Positions 33,617 through 43,235 of a stretch of 64,000 nt of DNA are shown piece by piece. Position numbers and translations under genes: made by a program. Under the pieces are notes generated by a model that was not told the origin of the DNA, ran no database searches, and saw only the letters and a list, made by a program, of their open reading frames with translations. Origin of the DNA: Acidobacteriaceae bacterium (lineage in GTDB: Bacteria; Acidobacteriota; Terriglobia; Terriglobales; Acidobacteriaceae); assembly GCA_003134655.1 (NCBI GenBank), contig PLBY01000068.1:1-64000 (forward strand). Direction: 5' to 3'. Within the stretch, counting starts at the first letter, position 1, and each line of letters begins with the position of its first letter.

Positions 33617-35125
33617 TTATCGACCGAGCGGCGCACTCTTCGCCACTTCGTCGCCGGTTTCGCGGATGGGCACGGCCGCTGCGTGTGGCTTCGATTCCCG
33701 CGTGCCCAAACCAATCACCATCGCCATATCCTTCGGATAGACCACATCGCGGCCTCGCGCGAGAAAGTGGTAATAGATGGAGTTCGCCGCTCCATAGGCG
33801 CCAAAGCCGGTAGCGACGACGCGAGAGTGCGCGAGGACTCCCACAATCATGCCGACGAAGCGAAAGCCAGAGGCCCCGTTCGCTGCGCTGCCACCCAAGT
33901 CGCCGCCCCCACCACCGTCTCCATGCAAATGACGGTCACCATCAGGAGAAGCTGACGCTGCAGCCAGCATGACCTGAATTCCCGTCGTTAGGTAGCGGGT
34001 GCGCGGAGTGGTCACCTGTGCTCCGCCTTCGGCATCGAGCTTCAAGTGCTCGTTTTTTCCCACCGCGACGCCTTCCAGGCTGGTCTCGACTTTCTGAGCG
34101 ATCCCGTCGGGAGGGGCCACTTCTCTAAACAGGATGCGGAGCTGGCCGTTGCGGGCCAAACGGCGAGCAGGTTGCACCTGCATGACTGAGCCGCGAATGA
34201 TGCTGCCTTCCGGCAAAATCAGATGATCGGACGCCACCAGAGGTTCGGTGATGAGCGCCTCGACGACATCTCCTTTTTTGGAGGTCGACGAATTGAGTGG
34301 AGTGACCAGGCGGGCATGCACGACACTTCCGGTCGGGGGCGGAGCGCCAATGCTGGTGAGTAGCTCAGGCTTGACGGACTCGGTGCCAAAATCGAGGGGC
34401 TGCTGCAAGTCGGCGTTGAAACTGGTGCCTACGTCGATGTATTGCGGATGAACTGGGAGCTGCGCCACAGCAAGGCGTTTCAGCCTGTGCACTTTTCCGG
34501 GCTCGTGGATCTGCTTTTGCAAGTCCGCCCAGCTTTGCCGGATTTGCTGGCGCACGGCACCGACTTTTTTGGACGCGGCCTCGTGGACCGCGTTCGTATT
34601 CGCGGGCTTTTCGCTGGCTGGGACGAACCGCAGAATCCCGCCGGGGGACGGCGACGCCACGGTGTGCATGGAGAGATGCCGCCCGTCGGCCAGGATCAAT
34701 TCGTCAAACTGCACGTGGACCCGGCGAACCGGGGAAAAATTTCCGTCCATCGCTTCCAGGGTGCGAGTCTTTTTGGGGACGGCATCAATGGCAGACACCG
34801 TTCCGCTCACCGGTGTACCAACGGGAATGAGGAGCTTGTCGAAGGCGTATACGGGTTCCGTGGTCTTGCCGTGAATCGGTTGTCCGACGCTCCGGATCCG
34901 CACCTCGGAATCGAGCGCGACTTTGATCGGGGTTCCCGAAGGGACGCTCATGGCTACCGTTACGGGAGGCGCTTCGGGGGGTTGAGGTGCGTCGTCCTGC
35001 TTGGCTTGCTTCGCGTCCGGTTCCGATGGGGGACGCACTTTCAGCGTTTGCCCCAGGCTCCAGCTGTTTGCGGCCAGCAGCAAGCCCGCTGTGCAAACTG
35101 CCCGCCTAAGAAACACTCGACGCAT
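33617..35125 (-). CDS. Large secreted or envelope protein of unknown function
   Basis: This is a 502-residue protein with a signal peptide (RRAVCTAGLLLAANSWSLGQ) and a Pro/Gln/Asp-rich linker. It then has repeated beta segments of the type SVPSGTPIKVALDSEVRI, LIPVGTPVSGTVSAI and LPEGSIIRGSVMQVQPARR. These resemble the small strand modules of VirB10/TrbI-like envelope proteins (low confidence). A Gly/Asp/His-rich stretch (DGDRHLHGDGGGGGDLGG) lies near residue 400. One hydrophobic segment follows (FVGMIVGVLAHSRVVATGFGA). It converges with the DUF2911 gene. No transfer or secretion genes are nearby. Confidence 0.7.
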   Translation of the reverse strand: MRRVFLRRAVCTAGLLLAANSWSLGQTLKVRPPSEPDAKQAKQDDAPQPPEAPPVTVAMSVPSGTPIKVALDSEVRIRSVGQPIHGKTTEPVYAFDKLLIPVGTPVSGTVSAIDAVPKKTRTLEAMDGNFSPVRRVHVQFDELILADGRHLSMHTVASPSPGGILRFVPASEKPANTNAVHEAASKKVGAVRQQIRQSWADLQKQIHEPGKVHRLKRLAVAQLPVHPQYIDVGTSFNADLQQPLDFGTESVKPELLTSIGAPPPTGSVVHARLVTPLNSSTSKKGDVVEALITEPLVASDHLILPEGSIIRGSVMQVQPARRLARNGQLRILFREVAPPDGIAQKVETSLEGVAVGKNEHLKLDAEGGAQVTTPRTRYLTTGIQVMLAAASASPDGDRHLHGDGGGGGDLGGSAANGASGFRFVGMIVGVLAHSRVVATGFGAYGAANSIYYHFLARGRDVVYPKDMAMVIGLGTRESKPHAAAVPIRETGDEVAKSAPLGR

Positions 35126-35419
35126 AGCAACGCTCCTCGCTGATTTACGATTTCGTTGTCTTCGCAGCCGCGACGCGCCTCAACCAAGGAAAGCCGGCCG
35201 CCAGGGCAGCTGCGTGCAGTTGAATGGAGACCACGAAGGACGAGGTGACGAAAAATACCCGGCTTACAACTATGAGGGCGGGGAACAAATAATGGTTGTA
35301 ACCGCCCAGCGGATTAAAGAGGGTCCCCGAAACGCTTGGGGAGACCGTAGGCGTGTCCGAGGCGGCATATCAAGGGGATGGGACTTCGCTCTGCGCCGTG
35401 ATTCTGCGACAATTCGGGA

Positions 35420-36523
35420 ATGCGCTGCCTGCTGATGCTCGCCCTTTCCGCTGCCGCTCTGGGACAATCTGGACCGCGGGTGCAGTTTTCGCACACCACC
35501 GAAAGCTTGCGCGGGGTGAGCGCTGTGTCTCGGGGAGTCACGTGGGCCAGCGGGACGCATGGGACTTATCTTCGGACCATCGATGGCGGAGTTACCTGGA
35601 CTCCGGCGCAAGTGCCCTATGCGGGCGCGCTGGATTTTCGGGCGGTCGTCGCATTTTCGGCGGACGAAGCTTTTTTGATGTCGTCGGGACCGGGCGAGCA
35701 GTCGCGGATTTATCACACCAGCGACGCGGGCAAGCATTGGCAGTTGCAGTTCACCAATACCAGTCCCAAGGGGTTCTTCGATTCGATGGTGTTCTGGGAC
35801 GCGAAGCATGGGGTCGTGCTGGGCGACCCGATCCCAGACGAGGCAGGGAAACTCGCGTTTGAAGTTCTTCTGACCGACGATGGGCAGAACTGGCGGCCCA
35901 TTCCTTCGGCGCAGTTGCCCGACGCGACGGAAGGCGAGGGCGCGTTCGCGGCGTCCAATACTTGCATCGCGATTCTGCCTGGGGGAGCTGATTCGAACAT
36001 CTGGTTCGCTACCGGCGGGAAGGTAAGCCGCGTGTTTCATTCTGCCGACCGCGGCCAGAGCTGGCAGGTTGTCGACACTCCGATGGTGCACGGGCCGGAG
36101 TCGGCGGGAATGTTTTCCATCGCGTTCCGCGACCCGATGCATGGCGTCATCGCGGGCGGGGACTACAAGCGTCCCAAGGACGATGGGCCAAATCTGGCGT
36201 TCACTGACGACGGGGGAAAGACCTGGACTCTATCGACGCTGCATCCGCTGGCGTATTTTTCGGCCGTGGCTTATGACCGGAAAGTGAACGAACAGGCGAT
36301 CCGGGAAGACGCGATCGAGAAGAGAATGCGGGTCAAGGCGGTGGCGCCGCAGCGCCTGTTCATCGTGGGGCCCGAGTTTGTATTCGACTTTCGGCCGCCA
36401 GCGAATCCGCGGCGGATGAACGGCAAGAAGAAGATGGGGCTGGAGTTCAACGCCGTCAGTGCCTATCCGGAAGGCGGGGCGCTGATCGTGGGCCCGAAGG
36501 GGTCCATGGCGTTCCTTCCGTAA
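35420..36523 (+). CDS. Secreted BNR / Ycf48-like beta-propeller protein
   Basis: This is a 367-residue protein with a short signal peptide (CLLMLALSAAALGQ). The rest is a beta-propeller with Asp-box/BNR-type repeats: LRTIDGGVTWTPAQ, YHTSDAGKHWQLQ, LLTDDGQNWRPI, FHSADRGQSWQVV and AFTDDGGKTWTL. Such proteins are annotated as sialidase-like or photosystem II assembly factor-like, but no catalytic residues of sialidases are evident. A binding or scaffold role outside the cytoplasm is likeliest. The 294 bases upstream hold no gene. Confidence 0.8.
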   Translation: MRCLLMLALSAAALGQSGPRVQFSHTTESLRGVSAVSRGVTWASGTHGTYLRTIDGGVTWTPAQVPYAGALDFRAVVAFSADEAFLMSSGPGEQSRIYHTSDAGKHWQLQFTNTSPKGFFDSMVFWDAKHGVVLGDPIPDEAGKLAFEVLLTDDGQNWRPIPSAQLPDATEGEGAFAASNTCIAILPGGADSNIWFATGGKVSRVFHSADRGQSWQVVDTPMVHGPESAGMFSIAFRDPMHGVIAGGDYKRPKDDGPNLAFTDDGGKTWTLSTLHPLAYFSAVAYDRKVNEQAIREDAIEKRMRVKAVAPQRLFIVGPEFVFDFRPPANPRRMNGKKKMGLEFNAVSAYPEGGALIVGPKGSMAFLP

Positions 36524-36567
36524 CCGGTTAGACCGGTCAGTTTTGCGAGGAGATCGAGCCCAAGACC

Positions 36568-36590
36568 TTTAAACACAGAGGACACAGAGG
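36568..36590. repeat. ACACAGAGGACACAGAGG repeat
   Basis: This is a short copy of the dispersed GGACACAGA family (see 18951), in the gap between the propeller and OmpA genes. Confidence 0.55.
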
Positions 36591-36727
36591 TGGCATCTCC
36601 AGGCAATTGCTCGCTCGATCCACGTGACTAAAGTGCTATCCCTTCCTGTTCTTTGCATTCCGCCGGACATCAACGAAGATTATTAGGCAGATTAGCCAGT
36701 TCTTATCTCCCCCAGAGTGAGAGCCTC

Positions 36728-38353
36728 GTGAAAAAACTGTCTTTGGCCATCTTCGTCTTCGTTCTTGCGCTTGCAACCATGGCGGTTGCGCAAACGCAAT
36801 CCTCTGTTTCCTCGAATTTTCCCACAACTGTCGCCACGGTTTCGCGTACTACTAAAGCGGTGCATTACCGGCTGCAGGGTGGCACGACGAAAGTCGATTT
36901 CCGTGGGACCGACTTGCTGCAGCGCGCCTCGGGCGAAGCGAAAGTGGAAGGCAAGAAGACGAATTTCGAAATCGACGCCAAGTTTCAGGGACTGGAAGAC
37001 GCGACCAAGTTTGGGCTGGAATTCCTGACGTACGTCGCATGGGCGGTTTCGCCCGAGGGACGTCCGGTGAATCTCGGCGAACTGTCGCTCGATCACAACG
37101 GCAACGCGCACGTGAAGGCCTATACCGATCTGCAGACGTTTGGCATGATCGTGACCGCGGAACCCTATTTTGCTGTGACGCAACCCGGCAACATGGTGGT
37201 GATGGAGAGCGCCGCAGTGAACGGGAGCGGAGGCGAGATCATCGACGCCCGCTACGAGCTGGTGACGCGCGGGACCTACTCCTCGACCAACACGCACATT
37301 CAGGACGCGATTTTCGGAATCGACAGCAAGACTCCGCTGGAGCTGTTTGAGGCGCGCAACGCGGTGCGCATTGCGCACATCGCGGCGGCCGACAAGTATG
37401 CGGCGTCGATCCTGTCGAAGGCCGGGCAGCAACTGCTGCATGCGGAAGAGATCTACCGGCAGAAGCAGAACAAGGCGGCCGTAGAAGCGGCGGCCAAAGA
37501 AGCCACCGAGACCGCGGAAGAAGCGCGGCTGATGGCGGTGAAGCAGAAGGCGGAAGACGAAGCGCAGGCCGCCGCTGCAGCCCGCGAAGCCAAAGCCCGC
37601 GCCGATGCGGAAGCAGAAGCTAAGCGGCGTGCGGATGCGGAAGTGGCTCGTGCTCAAGCGGAAAAGGCTCGCGCCGACGCGGAGCAGGCGAAGGCCGAGG
37701 CCGAGCGCATGAAGCAGGAAGCGGTGGCCGCTGCACAGGAAGCTGCACGACAAAGAGAAGAAGCCGAGAAGGCCAAGGCCGAAGCCGTGGCACAGCAACA
37801 AGTCCTTGCAGCCGAGACGGACAAGGCTCGCGCCGCGGCCGCGCAGTCCGACAGTCTGCGGCAGCAAGCGGAAAAAGAAAAGCAGGAATTGCGCGCCCGG
37901 CTGTTGCAGCAGCTGAATTCGATTCTGGCGACGCGCGACTCGGCGCGTGGGTTGATCGCGAACATGTCAGACGTGCTGTTCCGCAGCGGCAGCTTTGACC
38001 TGCTTCCGGGGGCGCGCGAGCGGCTGGCGAAAGTTTCGGGAATCGTGCTCGCTTATCCCAGTTTGCATGTTGCCGTGGAAGGGCACACCGATAGCGTGGG
38101 CGGCGACCAGTACAATCAGGACCTCTCCGAGCACCGCGCGCAGGCAGTTCGCGATTACTTTGTGCAGCAGGGGATTCCGTCCGGCGCAGTCGAGGCCCGC
38201 GGATTCGGCAAGAGCGAGCCCATTGCGTCGAATGACACAGCGGAAGGCCGCCAGCAGAACCGCCGGGTAGAACTGGTGCTCTCCGGCGATGCGATTGGCA
38301 GCACGATCGACGATGTGCCTTCGTCGCAAACCGCTTCTGCCGCGCAGAAATAA
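36728..38353 (+). CDS. OmpA-family protein with long coiled coil
   Basis: This is a 541-residue envelope protein. It has a signal peptide (SLAIFVFVLALATMAVAQ), a globular N-terminal domain to about 240, then about 160 residues of Ala/Glu/Lys-rich coiled coil (ARADAEAEAKRRADAEVARA pattern). It ends in an OmpA C-terminal peptidoglycan-binding domain with VAVEGHTDSVGGDQYNQDLS, HRAQAVRDYFVQQG and RGFGKSEPIASNDT...NRRVEL. It probably spans the periplasm and clamps peptidoglycan. Translation is taken from GTG at 36728, immediately before the signal peptide; the in-frame ATG at 36653 would bury it. Confidence 0.9.
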   Translation: MKKLSLAIFVFVLALATMAVAQTQSSVSSNFPTTVATVSRTTKAVHYRLQGGTTKVDFRGTDLLQRASGEAKVEGKKTNFEIDAKFQGLEDATKFGLEFLTYVAWAVSPEGRPVNLGELSLDHNGNAHVKAYTDLQTFGMIVTAEPYFAVTQPGNMVVMESAAVNGSGGEIIDARYELVTRGTYSSTNTHIQDAIFGIDSKTPLELFEARNAVRIAHIAAADKYAASILSKAGQQLLHAEEIYRQKQNKAAVEAAAKEATETAEEARLMAVKQKAEDEAQAAAAAREAKARADAEAEAKRRADAEVARAQAEKARADAEQAKAEAERMKQEAVAAAQEAARQREEAEKAKAEAVAQQQVLAAETDKARAAAAQSDSLRQQAEKEKQELRARLLQQLNSILATRDSARGLIANMSDVLFRSGSFDLLPGARERLAKVSGIVLAYPSLHVAVEGHTDSVGGDQYNQDLSEHRAQAVRDYFVQQGIPSGAVEARGFGKSEPIASNDTAEGRQQNRRVELVLSGDAIGSTIDDVPSSQTASAAQK

Positions 38354-38381
38354 GGGCCGTCTGTTTTCGCGGATGGCCGGC

Positions 38382-38425
38382 GTCATCCCGAGCGGAGCCG
38401 TTCTTCAGGCGAAGCGAGGGATCTC
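38382..38425. repeat. Dispersed palindromic repeat, GTCATCCCGAGCG...GGGATCTCGC form
   Basis: This is a member of the GGATCCTTCG/CTCAGGATGAC family in reverse orientation, here with CCCGAG for CCTGAG. It lies 30 bases after the OmpA stop. Confidence 0.55.
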
Positions 38426-38533
38426 GCGTGCGCCCCGCCCAGGTGGTTCAATCATGTCCCTTGCCCGCCTCTTGATTCATCCCCTTCCGGTCCGCGGCGC
38501 TACACTGAAGTGAGCGCCGCACCGGAGGAATGG

Positions 38534-39016
38534 ATGACCAAAGATCACGAACAATCCCTGCGTAAACACCTGCTCGAACTGCTCGCGGGCGGGAGTGCCC
38601 ACGCGAAATTCGACGATGTCATAAAAGGCTTGCCGCCAAAATTGCGTGGCGCCAAGCCGGCGAACTTTCCGCACACAGCTTGGATGCTCCTCGAACACCT
38701 GCGCCTGGCGCAGCGGGACATTCTCGACTTTAGCCGCAATCCCAAGCACGTTTCTCCGCCCTGGCCGAGCGGCTATTGGCCGAAAACGGAGGCTCCGCCG
38801 AACGCGGCGGCTTGGAACAAGAGCATCCAGCAGTTTCGCCGCGATCTGAAGGCGATGCAGGCCCTGGTCGCGAATCGCAAGACAGACTTGTTCGCGCGGA
38901 TTCCGTGGGGCGACGGCCAGACGATTCTGCGCGAGGCGCTGCTGGTGGCCGATCACAACGCGTATCATCTGGGGCAATTGCTCGATTTACGTCGTCTGCT
39001 CGGAACCTGGAAGTGA
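38534..39016 (+). CDS. DinB-like four-helix protein
   Basis: This 160-residue DinB/YfiT superfamily protein is a metal-binding four-helix bundle, often a thiol-dependent enzyme or stress protein. It has an early His ([18 protein letters not shown], about residues 50-67) and the C-terminal [20 protein letters not shown] with two histidines, which form the usual three-His metal site. GGAGG is 5 bases before the ATG at 38534; a GTG at 38510 is the alternative. The last 30 bases overlap the 3' end of the convergent membrane gene. Confidence 0.88.
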   Translation: MTKDHEQSLRKHLLELLAGGSAHAKFDDVIKGLPPKLRGAKPANFPHTAWMLLEHLRLAQRDILDFSRNPKHVSPPWPSGYWPKTEAPPNAAAWNKSIQQFRRDLKAMQALVANRKTDLFARIPWGDGQTILREALLVADHNAYHLGQLLDLRRLLGTWK

Positions 39017-39889
39017 GGATGCGTTCAGTGGCTCCGGATCTGCCAGAAGAGAAAAACCAATAAAGAGTGGCGGGTCAACTGCGGCCGTTGCCAGCACGGC
39101 AAGGGCAAAAACGACCCAGTCGTACCAGACGGTATGCCTGAGGTGCACCGGGAACAACAATCTCAAGACATAGTAAGTCGCATACCAAGCGAGGTAGGAG
39201 CCCAGTAGCGTTTCCACCACCAACCAGAGCAAGGCTCCTTCATAACCGCTGCTAAGTTCCACGCTTCGTTTGAGCGCCGACCAGATCGTGCTGTCTCCCC
39301 GGACGATGAGTGGGACGGCCGTTCCAAGCCAACTTACGATGCTTGCGACGACCACGCCGCCCACAACCGTCGCGCCGTAGAAAAACCCAGGAACGCGCGT
39401 CCAGCCGAAGAAGCGACCTGTCGTAATCTCCACGAACTCGGCCACCGCAATCCCGGCAAGGAAAATGAAGAATGTCAACAAAGCGGCCAGGGCGATCGCC
39501 CCAAAATGCTCCCGCGCGCGTTGATGGCTGTCGTGCTTCCAAGGTGCGTCCGCGTCTTCGCCGTCCAGTCCATTTACGACCGTCGCAATTGCCGCCAGCG
39601 CGAAACACCCGAAAAGCCAGCTCATAAAAAAGCTACCGAACCGGAGTACGGAAACCTCAGCAAATTCCGCGAAGGGAAAGTTGCCTCGCGGGATGGTCGT
39701 GACAATCGATCTGATCCTCTGGTTCGCCAAATAGAAAACCGCGGCGGCCAGCAGCGACGTCGGTCCAGTGATGCCGAACCAGTGCTGGAACTTGGACCTG
39801 TAAAGGATGTGAACGTTCTTGAGGAGCAGCCCGGGGCGAGGAGCGGAGTCGCGTTCAGCCAGCGGCGCGGTCGAGTAATCCGATTCCAC
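38987..39889 (-). CDS. Polytopic membrane protein of unknown function
   Basis: This is a 300-residue protein with about six predicted transmembrane helices: [89 protein letters not shown] and [19 protein letters not shown]. No family is recognised. The start overlaps the 3' end of the upstream nuclease-like gene by 35 bases on the same strand, so the two are very probably co-translated. Confidence 0.7.
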   Translation of the reverse strand: MESDYSTAPLAERDSAPRPGLLLKNVHILYRSKFQHWFGITGPTSLLAAAVFYLANQRIRSIVTTIPRGNFPFAEFAEVSVLRFGSFFMSWLFGCFALAAIATVVNGLDGEDADAPWKHDSHQRAREHFGAIALAALLTFFIFLAGIAVAEFVEITTGRFFGWTRVPGFFYGATVVGGVVVASIVSWLGTAVPLIVRGDSTIWSALKRSVELSSGYEGALLWLVVETLLGSYLAWYATYYVLRLLFPVHLRHTVWYDWVVFALAVLATAAVDPPLFIGFSLLADPEPLNASSLPGSEQTT

Positions 39890-41432
39890 GTCTGGTCCCC
39901 CAATCCGGGCGTTTCCGGAACACGACTTTTACTCCCTCGCGCCAGTGCTCGTCAATCCCCACGAATTCCCACTCGATCTCGGGAGAGAGGTAACGCAGCA
40001 ACACGTCGGTCTGGGGATGGACATGGAATGCGGGCGCGACCAGGTAAAGCAGAGGCTTCTCGGCCGACAGCTCACGTTCCGCGAAATAACCGAAGTGCGG
40101 AAATTCCTGGCGGCCGTGGTGCCAATGGACTCTCGACCAGTAGTCGAGGCCCTGCAGAGGCAAGTGGATGTCTTCATCGGCCTTGAGTTCTACCACCGCC
40201 AGGCGTCCGTCGCGAGTGGTGGCCAACACGTCGAGCATGGCGCGGTCGGCGGCCGAGAATGCCGGAACCTGCGAATAGAGCAAACGCGGGTCGAGGCGCT
40301 CGTCGATGACGCTGACGTCGGCCACGACCAGCGATTCCAGCCAGCGCTCGGGATGCAGACGGAACAGAGGATGCTGGCGCGGCCCGTAAGGATGGCGCGT
40401 GTCGCGGACGGCGGTGAGGAGTTGCAGGAAGAGCGGGAAGTTGCGGTGATCAAGCACCCGCTCCTCGGCGCCCACGCCGAAGACAATCTCCTGCTTGGCG
40501 CGGAAGGTCACGGCTTCAGCCCCCATGCGGGCGCGGGCAAACTCCAGGCCTCGCCAGCGGAAGGCGAGTTCCGCGGTGGAGAGCACGGCAACTTCGCAGT
40601 TGGGCAGAATCGCATGGATCCGGGCGATCGATTCGGCGAACCGTTCGAGTGCGGAGGCTTCATTGGTTGCGTGAACCAGGCCCGTGGACACGTTGCCGCG
40701 GTCCGTACAGTCGACTTCCACGAGGGCATCCTGCCGCTCGTCGAGTTCAAACAGGCGCCACTTGGCGGCGGCGCGATTAAGGTTGGCCATGCGTTCGCGA
40801 ACCAGCCCAGAGCACCCGTGCGGAATAAATAAGCGGAGGCCCTCGACGAGGAACCCTCCCGCTGAGGACTGCCGGCAGGCCTCGAGCCAGAGGATCCCGA
40901 AAGTCAAGGAGGCGTCGATCGACGATTGCGCTTCGGAGGCGTTCACTCCCAGGACCGCGAATGCCGTCTGCCCTTGGCGCAGCAGTCCGCGGGCATAGAT
41001 CGGGCCGAAGGATTTCTCTAAATCGATTCCGCTGGTCAGACGAGTAATCGCAAATCCGGGAAAGTGCCGTTCGAGAGCGCGGCGCAGTTTCTGCTCGTAG
41101 CTGGCCCGTGCTGCCTTCTTGGCAGACGGGGACCGGCGGTCGCGCTCGCGGCAGATTTCCAGCCTGCTAGGACGCGCCTGCCCCAACCGCTGCACCGCCA
41201 ACCGCAAAGTGCCATTCTTCACTTCGGCCTCGAGCACGCGGCGCACCGTGTTGCGCTCGGCCGACCACAGGTGCAGCAGGCATTTGTTGTACTCGCCCGA
41301 AATCGAATACTTGGACCGCCCCAGATCGAACGCCACGGCGCCATCCTCGAGGACGACGGCACCCGCAGCCTCGCTGAGGAAGTCTTGCACGGTGCGGGTC
41401 AGGGCGTCGGGGGTCACGAAGGAATTGTCCAC
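39855..41432 (-). CDS. Protein with C-terminal PD-(D/E)XK nuclease-like domain
   Basis: This is a 525-residue soluble protein. The N-terminal 380 residues are not recognised; they have an Arg/Lys-rich linker near residue 120 (RRSPSAKKAARASYEQKLRR). The C-terminal part has a PD-(D/E)XK-like arrangement: AMLDVLATTRDGRLAVVELK with Asp, then the E-x-K pair, followed by ADEDIHLPLQGLDYW at about 410-440. A last strand has WEFVGIDEHW. Such modules occur in predicted nucleases of the DUF91/NucS or VRR type. It is followed by an overlapping membrane-protein gene. A role in DNA repair or defence is possible but unproven. Confidence 0.65.
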   Translation of the reverse strand: MDNSFVTPDALTRTVQDFLSEAAGAVVLEDGAVAFDLGRSKYSISGEYNKCLLHLWSAERNTVRRVLEAEVKNGTLRLAVQRLGQARPSRLEICRERDRRSPSAKKAARASYEQKLRRALERHFPGFAITRLTSGIDLEKSFGPIYARGLLRQGQTAFAVLGVNASEAQSSIDASLTFGILWLEACRQSSAGGFLVEGLRLFIPHGCSGLVRERMANLNRAAAKWRLFELDERQDALVEVDCTDRGNVSTGLVHATNEASALERFAESIARIHAILPNCEVAVLSTAELAFRWRGLEFARARMGAEAVTFRAKQEIVFGVGAEERVLDHRNFPLFLQLLTAVRDTRHPYGPRQHPLFRLHPERWLESLVVADVSVIDERLDPRLLYSQVPAFSAADRAMLDVLATTRDGRLAVVELKADEDIHLPLQGLDYWSRVHWHHGRQEFPHFGYFAERELSAEKPLLYLVAPAFHVHPQTDVLLRYLSPEIEWEFVGIDEHWREGVKVVFRKRPDWGTRRGIGLLDRAAG

Positions 41433-41544
41433 ATTCGGCAGGGCGGTGTCTGTGACGAGTGACCATCGTCATCCGCGAGGTTGTGGAATAGTGGCCCCAG
41501 GGGTGCGGATGAGATTCAGTGTGGGATAATAGAGGAAAAAGGGA

Positions 41545-43059
41545 GTGACCGCCCTGGGGAGTCCTAGTTGGGCTAGGCGGCATCTAATTCACGTGGATAA
41601 ATCAAGCTTAGATAGACAACGCTTTTTCTTCGAGCACTACGGCGTGACCGAGCATGACTTGGAACGCTACCTGTCGGCCGCGCTGTCGGCGGGCGGCGAT
41701 TATGCCGACCTCTACTTTGAATATCTTTCGTCGACCTCGCTGATGGTGGACGAGTCAATGGTGAAGTCGGCGTCGCAGGGAATCTCCGCGGGCTGTGGGG
41801 TCCGCGTCGTTTCTGGCGAGCGCACGGGCTACGCCTATACCGACGATCTTTCTTCAGAACGCATTCTGCACGCGGCTAAGACCGCTGCCCTGATTGCCAG
41901 CGCCCCGGCGAAGGCGACGGTTGCAGGATTTCAGAAAGCGGCCGCGCGCAGTTTGTATCCCGTGACGCTCCCCTCGGTGGACGCGGAAATCAGCGCGAAG
42001 GTTGAGCTGGTGATGCGGGCCGATAAGTCGGCGCGCGCCTACGATCCGCGAATTCAGGAAGTGCGGGCGAGTTATGCCGACGAGTTGCGAAACATTCTCG
42101 TCGTCGGGTCGGATGGCACCTTTGCCGAAGACTCGCAGCCCTTGGCGCGCATGAACGTGTCGTGCATCGCGAAGACCGAGGCGACCTCGGCCCGAGGTAC
42201 GTCGGGTGGTGGCGGTCGGGTTGCGCTGGATTTCTTTTTCGGCGAGAAGACTCCGGAATTTTTTGCCAAAGAATCGGCGCGGCAGGCGATTCTGCAACTC
42301 GATGCGCGCGAGGCTCCGGCCGGAGAGATGGAAGTGGTTCTCGGTCCGGGATGGCCGGGCGTGCTGCTGCACGAGGCCGTTGGTCACGGGCTGGAAGCGG
42401 ACTTCAACCGCAAAAAGACTTCGGCCTTCGCAGGCCTGGTGGGCAAGCGCGTGGCCAGCGAGAAGTGCACCGTGGTCGATAACGGCACGATGCCGTGGCG
42501 GCGCGGGTCGCTCAACGTCGACGACGAAGGCGAGCCCACGCAGGAAACGGTGCTCATCGAAAACGGAATTCTCAAAGGATATCTGAGCGATAAACTTTCC
42601 TCGCGCCTGATGGGCATTTCCGATACAGGCAACGGGCGCCGGGAAAGTTACGAGCACATCCCCATGCCGCGCATGACGAACACTTACATGCTGGCGGGGC
42701 AGGATGATCCGGGAGACATTATCCGCTCGGTGAAGCGCGGAATTTACGCGGTGAACTTTGGCGGCGGCCAGGTCGACATCACGAACGGCAAGTTCGTGTT
42801 CTCGGCCTCCGAGGCGTACATGATTGAAGACGGCCAGATCACCGCCCCGATCAAAGGCGCGACGTTGATCGGCAACGGTCCGGATGTCCTGACCCGGGTT
42901 TCGATGGTGGGCAACGATTTGAAACTCGACGAGGGCGTGGGCACCTGCGGCAAAGATGGGCAGGCCGTGCCGGTGGGCGTTGGAATTCCCACGCTGAAGA
43001 TCGATCGCCTCACGGTCGGCGGGACGGCCAGAAAAGATCCCGGCGGCTTCATGCAGTAG
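41545..43059 (+). CDS. tldD: TldD metalloprotease
   Basis: This is the catalytic subunit of the TldD/TldE heterodimeric zinc protease, which degrades unfolded peptides and processes some peptide natural products. It has 504 residues. The zinc motif is GVLLHEAVGHGLEADF (HEAxGH) at about 274-289. The family C-terminus is KDGQAVPVGVGIPTLKIDRLTVGG. A Gly-rich loop (ARGTSGGGGRVALDFFF) precedes the catalytic part. The start is taken as GTG 41545 (AGGGA immediately before); a second GTG at 41593 is possible. tldE follows 176 bases downstream. Confidence 0.95.
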   Translation: MTALGSPSWARRHLIHVDKSSLDRQRFFFEHYGVTEHDLERYLSAALSAGGDYADLYFEYLSSTSLMVDESMVKSASQGISAGCGVRVVSGERTGYAYTDDLSSERILHAAKTAALIASAPAKATVAGFQKAAARSLYPVTLPSVDAEISAKVELVMRADKSARAYDPRIQEVRASYADELRNILVVGSDGTFAEDSQPLARMNVSCIAKTEATSARGTSGGGGRVALDFFFGEKTPEFFAKESARQAILQLDAREAPAGEMEVVLGPGWPGVLLHEAVGHGLEADFNRKKTSAFAGLVGKRVASEKCTVVDNGTMPWRRGSLNVDDEGEPTQETVLIENGILKGYLSDKLSSRLMGISDTGNGRRESYEHIPMPRMTNTYMLAGQDDPGDIIRSVKRGIYAVNFGGGQVDITNGKFVFSASEAYMIEDGQITAPIKGATLIGNGPDVLTRVSMVGNDLKLDEGVGTCGKDGQAVPVGVGIPTLKIDRLTVGGTARKDPGGFMQ

Positions 43060-43102
43060 TGGGGAGGACGCGGCTTCAGCCCTGCCGCATTCCTCTTCCC
43101 AT

Positions 43103-43168
43103 TGTCATCCTGAGCGGAGTGTGAAGTTCGCGCCACAGCGCGAAGTTCACGCGGAGTCGAAGGATCCC
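43103..43168. repeat. Dispersed palindromic repeat between tldD and tldE
   Basis: GTCATCCTGAGCGGAG at the left and GGAGTCGAAGGATCC at the right enclose a GTGAAGTTCGCG...CGCGAAGTTCAC perfect inner hairpin. It is in the same family as 4654-4712. Confidence 0.75.
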
Positions 43169-43235
43169 TAACAGCACTACAGTCTCGCGTAGTATTTATC
43201 GCTTCAACTTGTCCATTTGTGACGAAGGATTCTGA

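Noticed and set aside
38646-38849. Alternative frame inside the DinB-like gene
   Set aside because: The DinB frame carries conserved histidines and a strong ribosome-binding site; the overlapping frame is a by-product.
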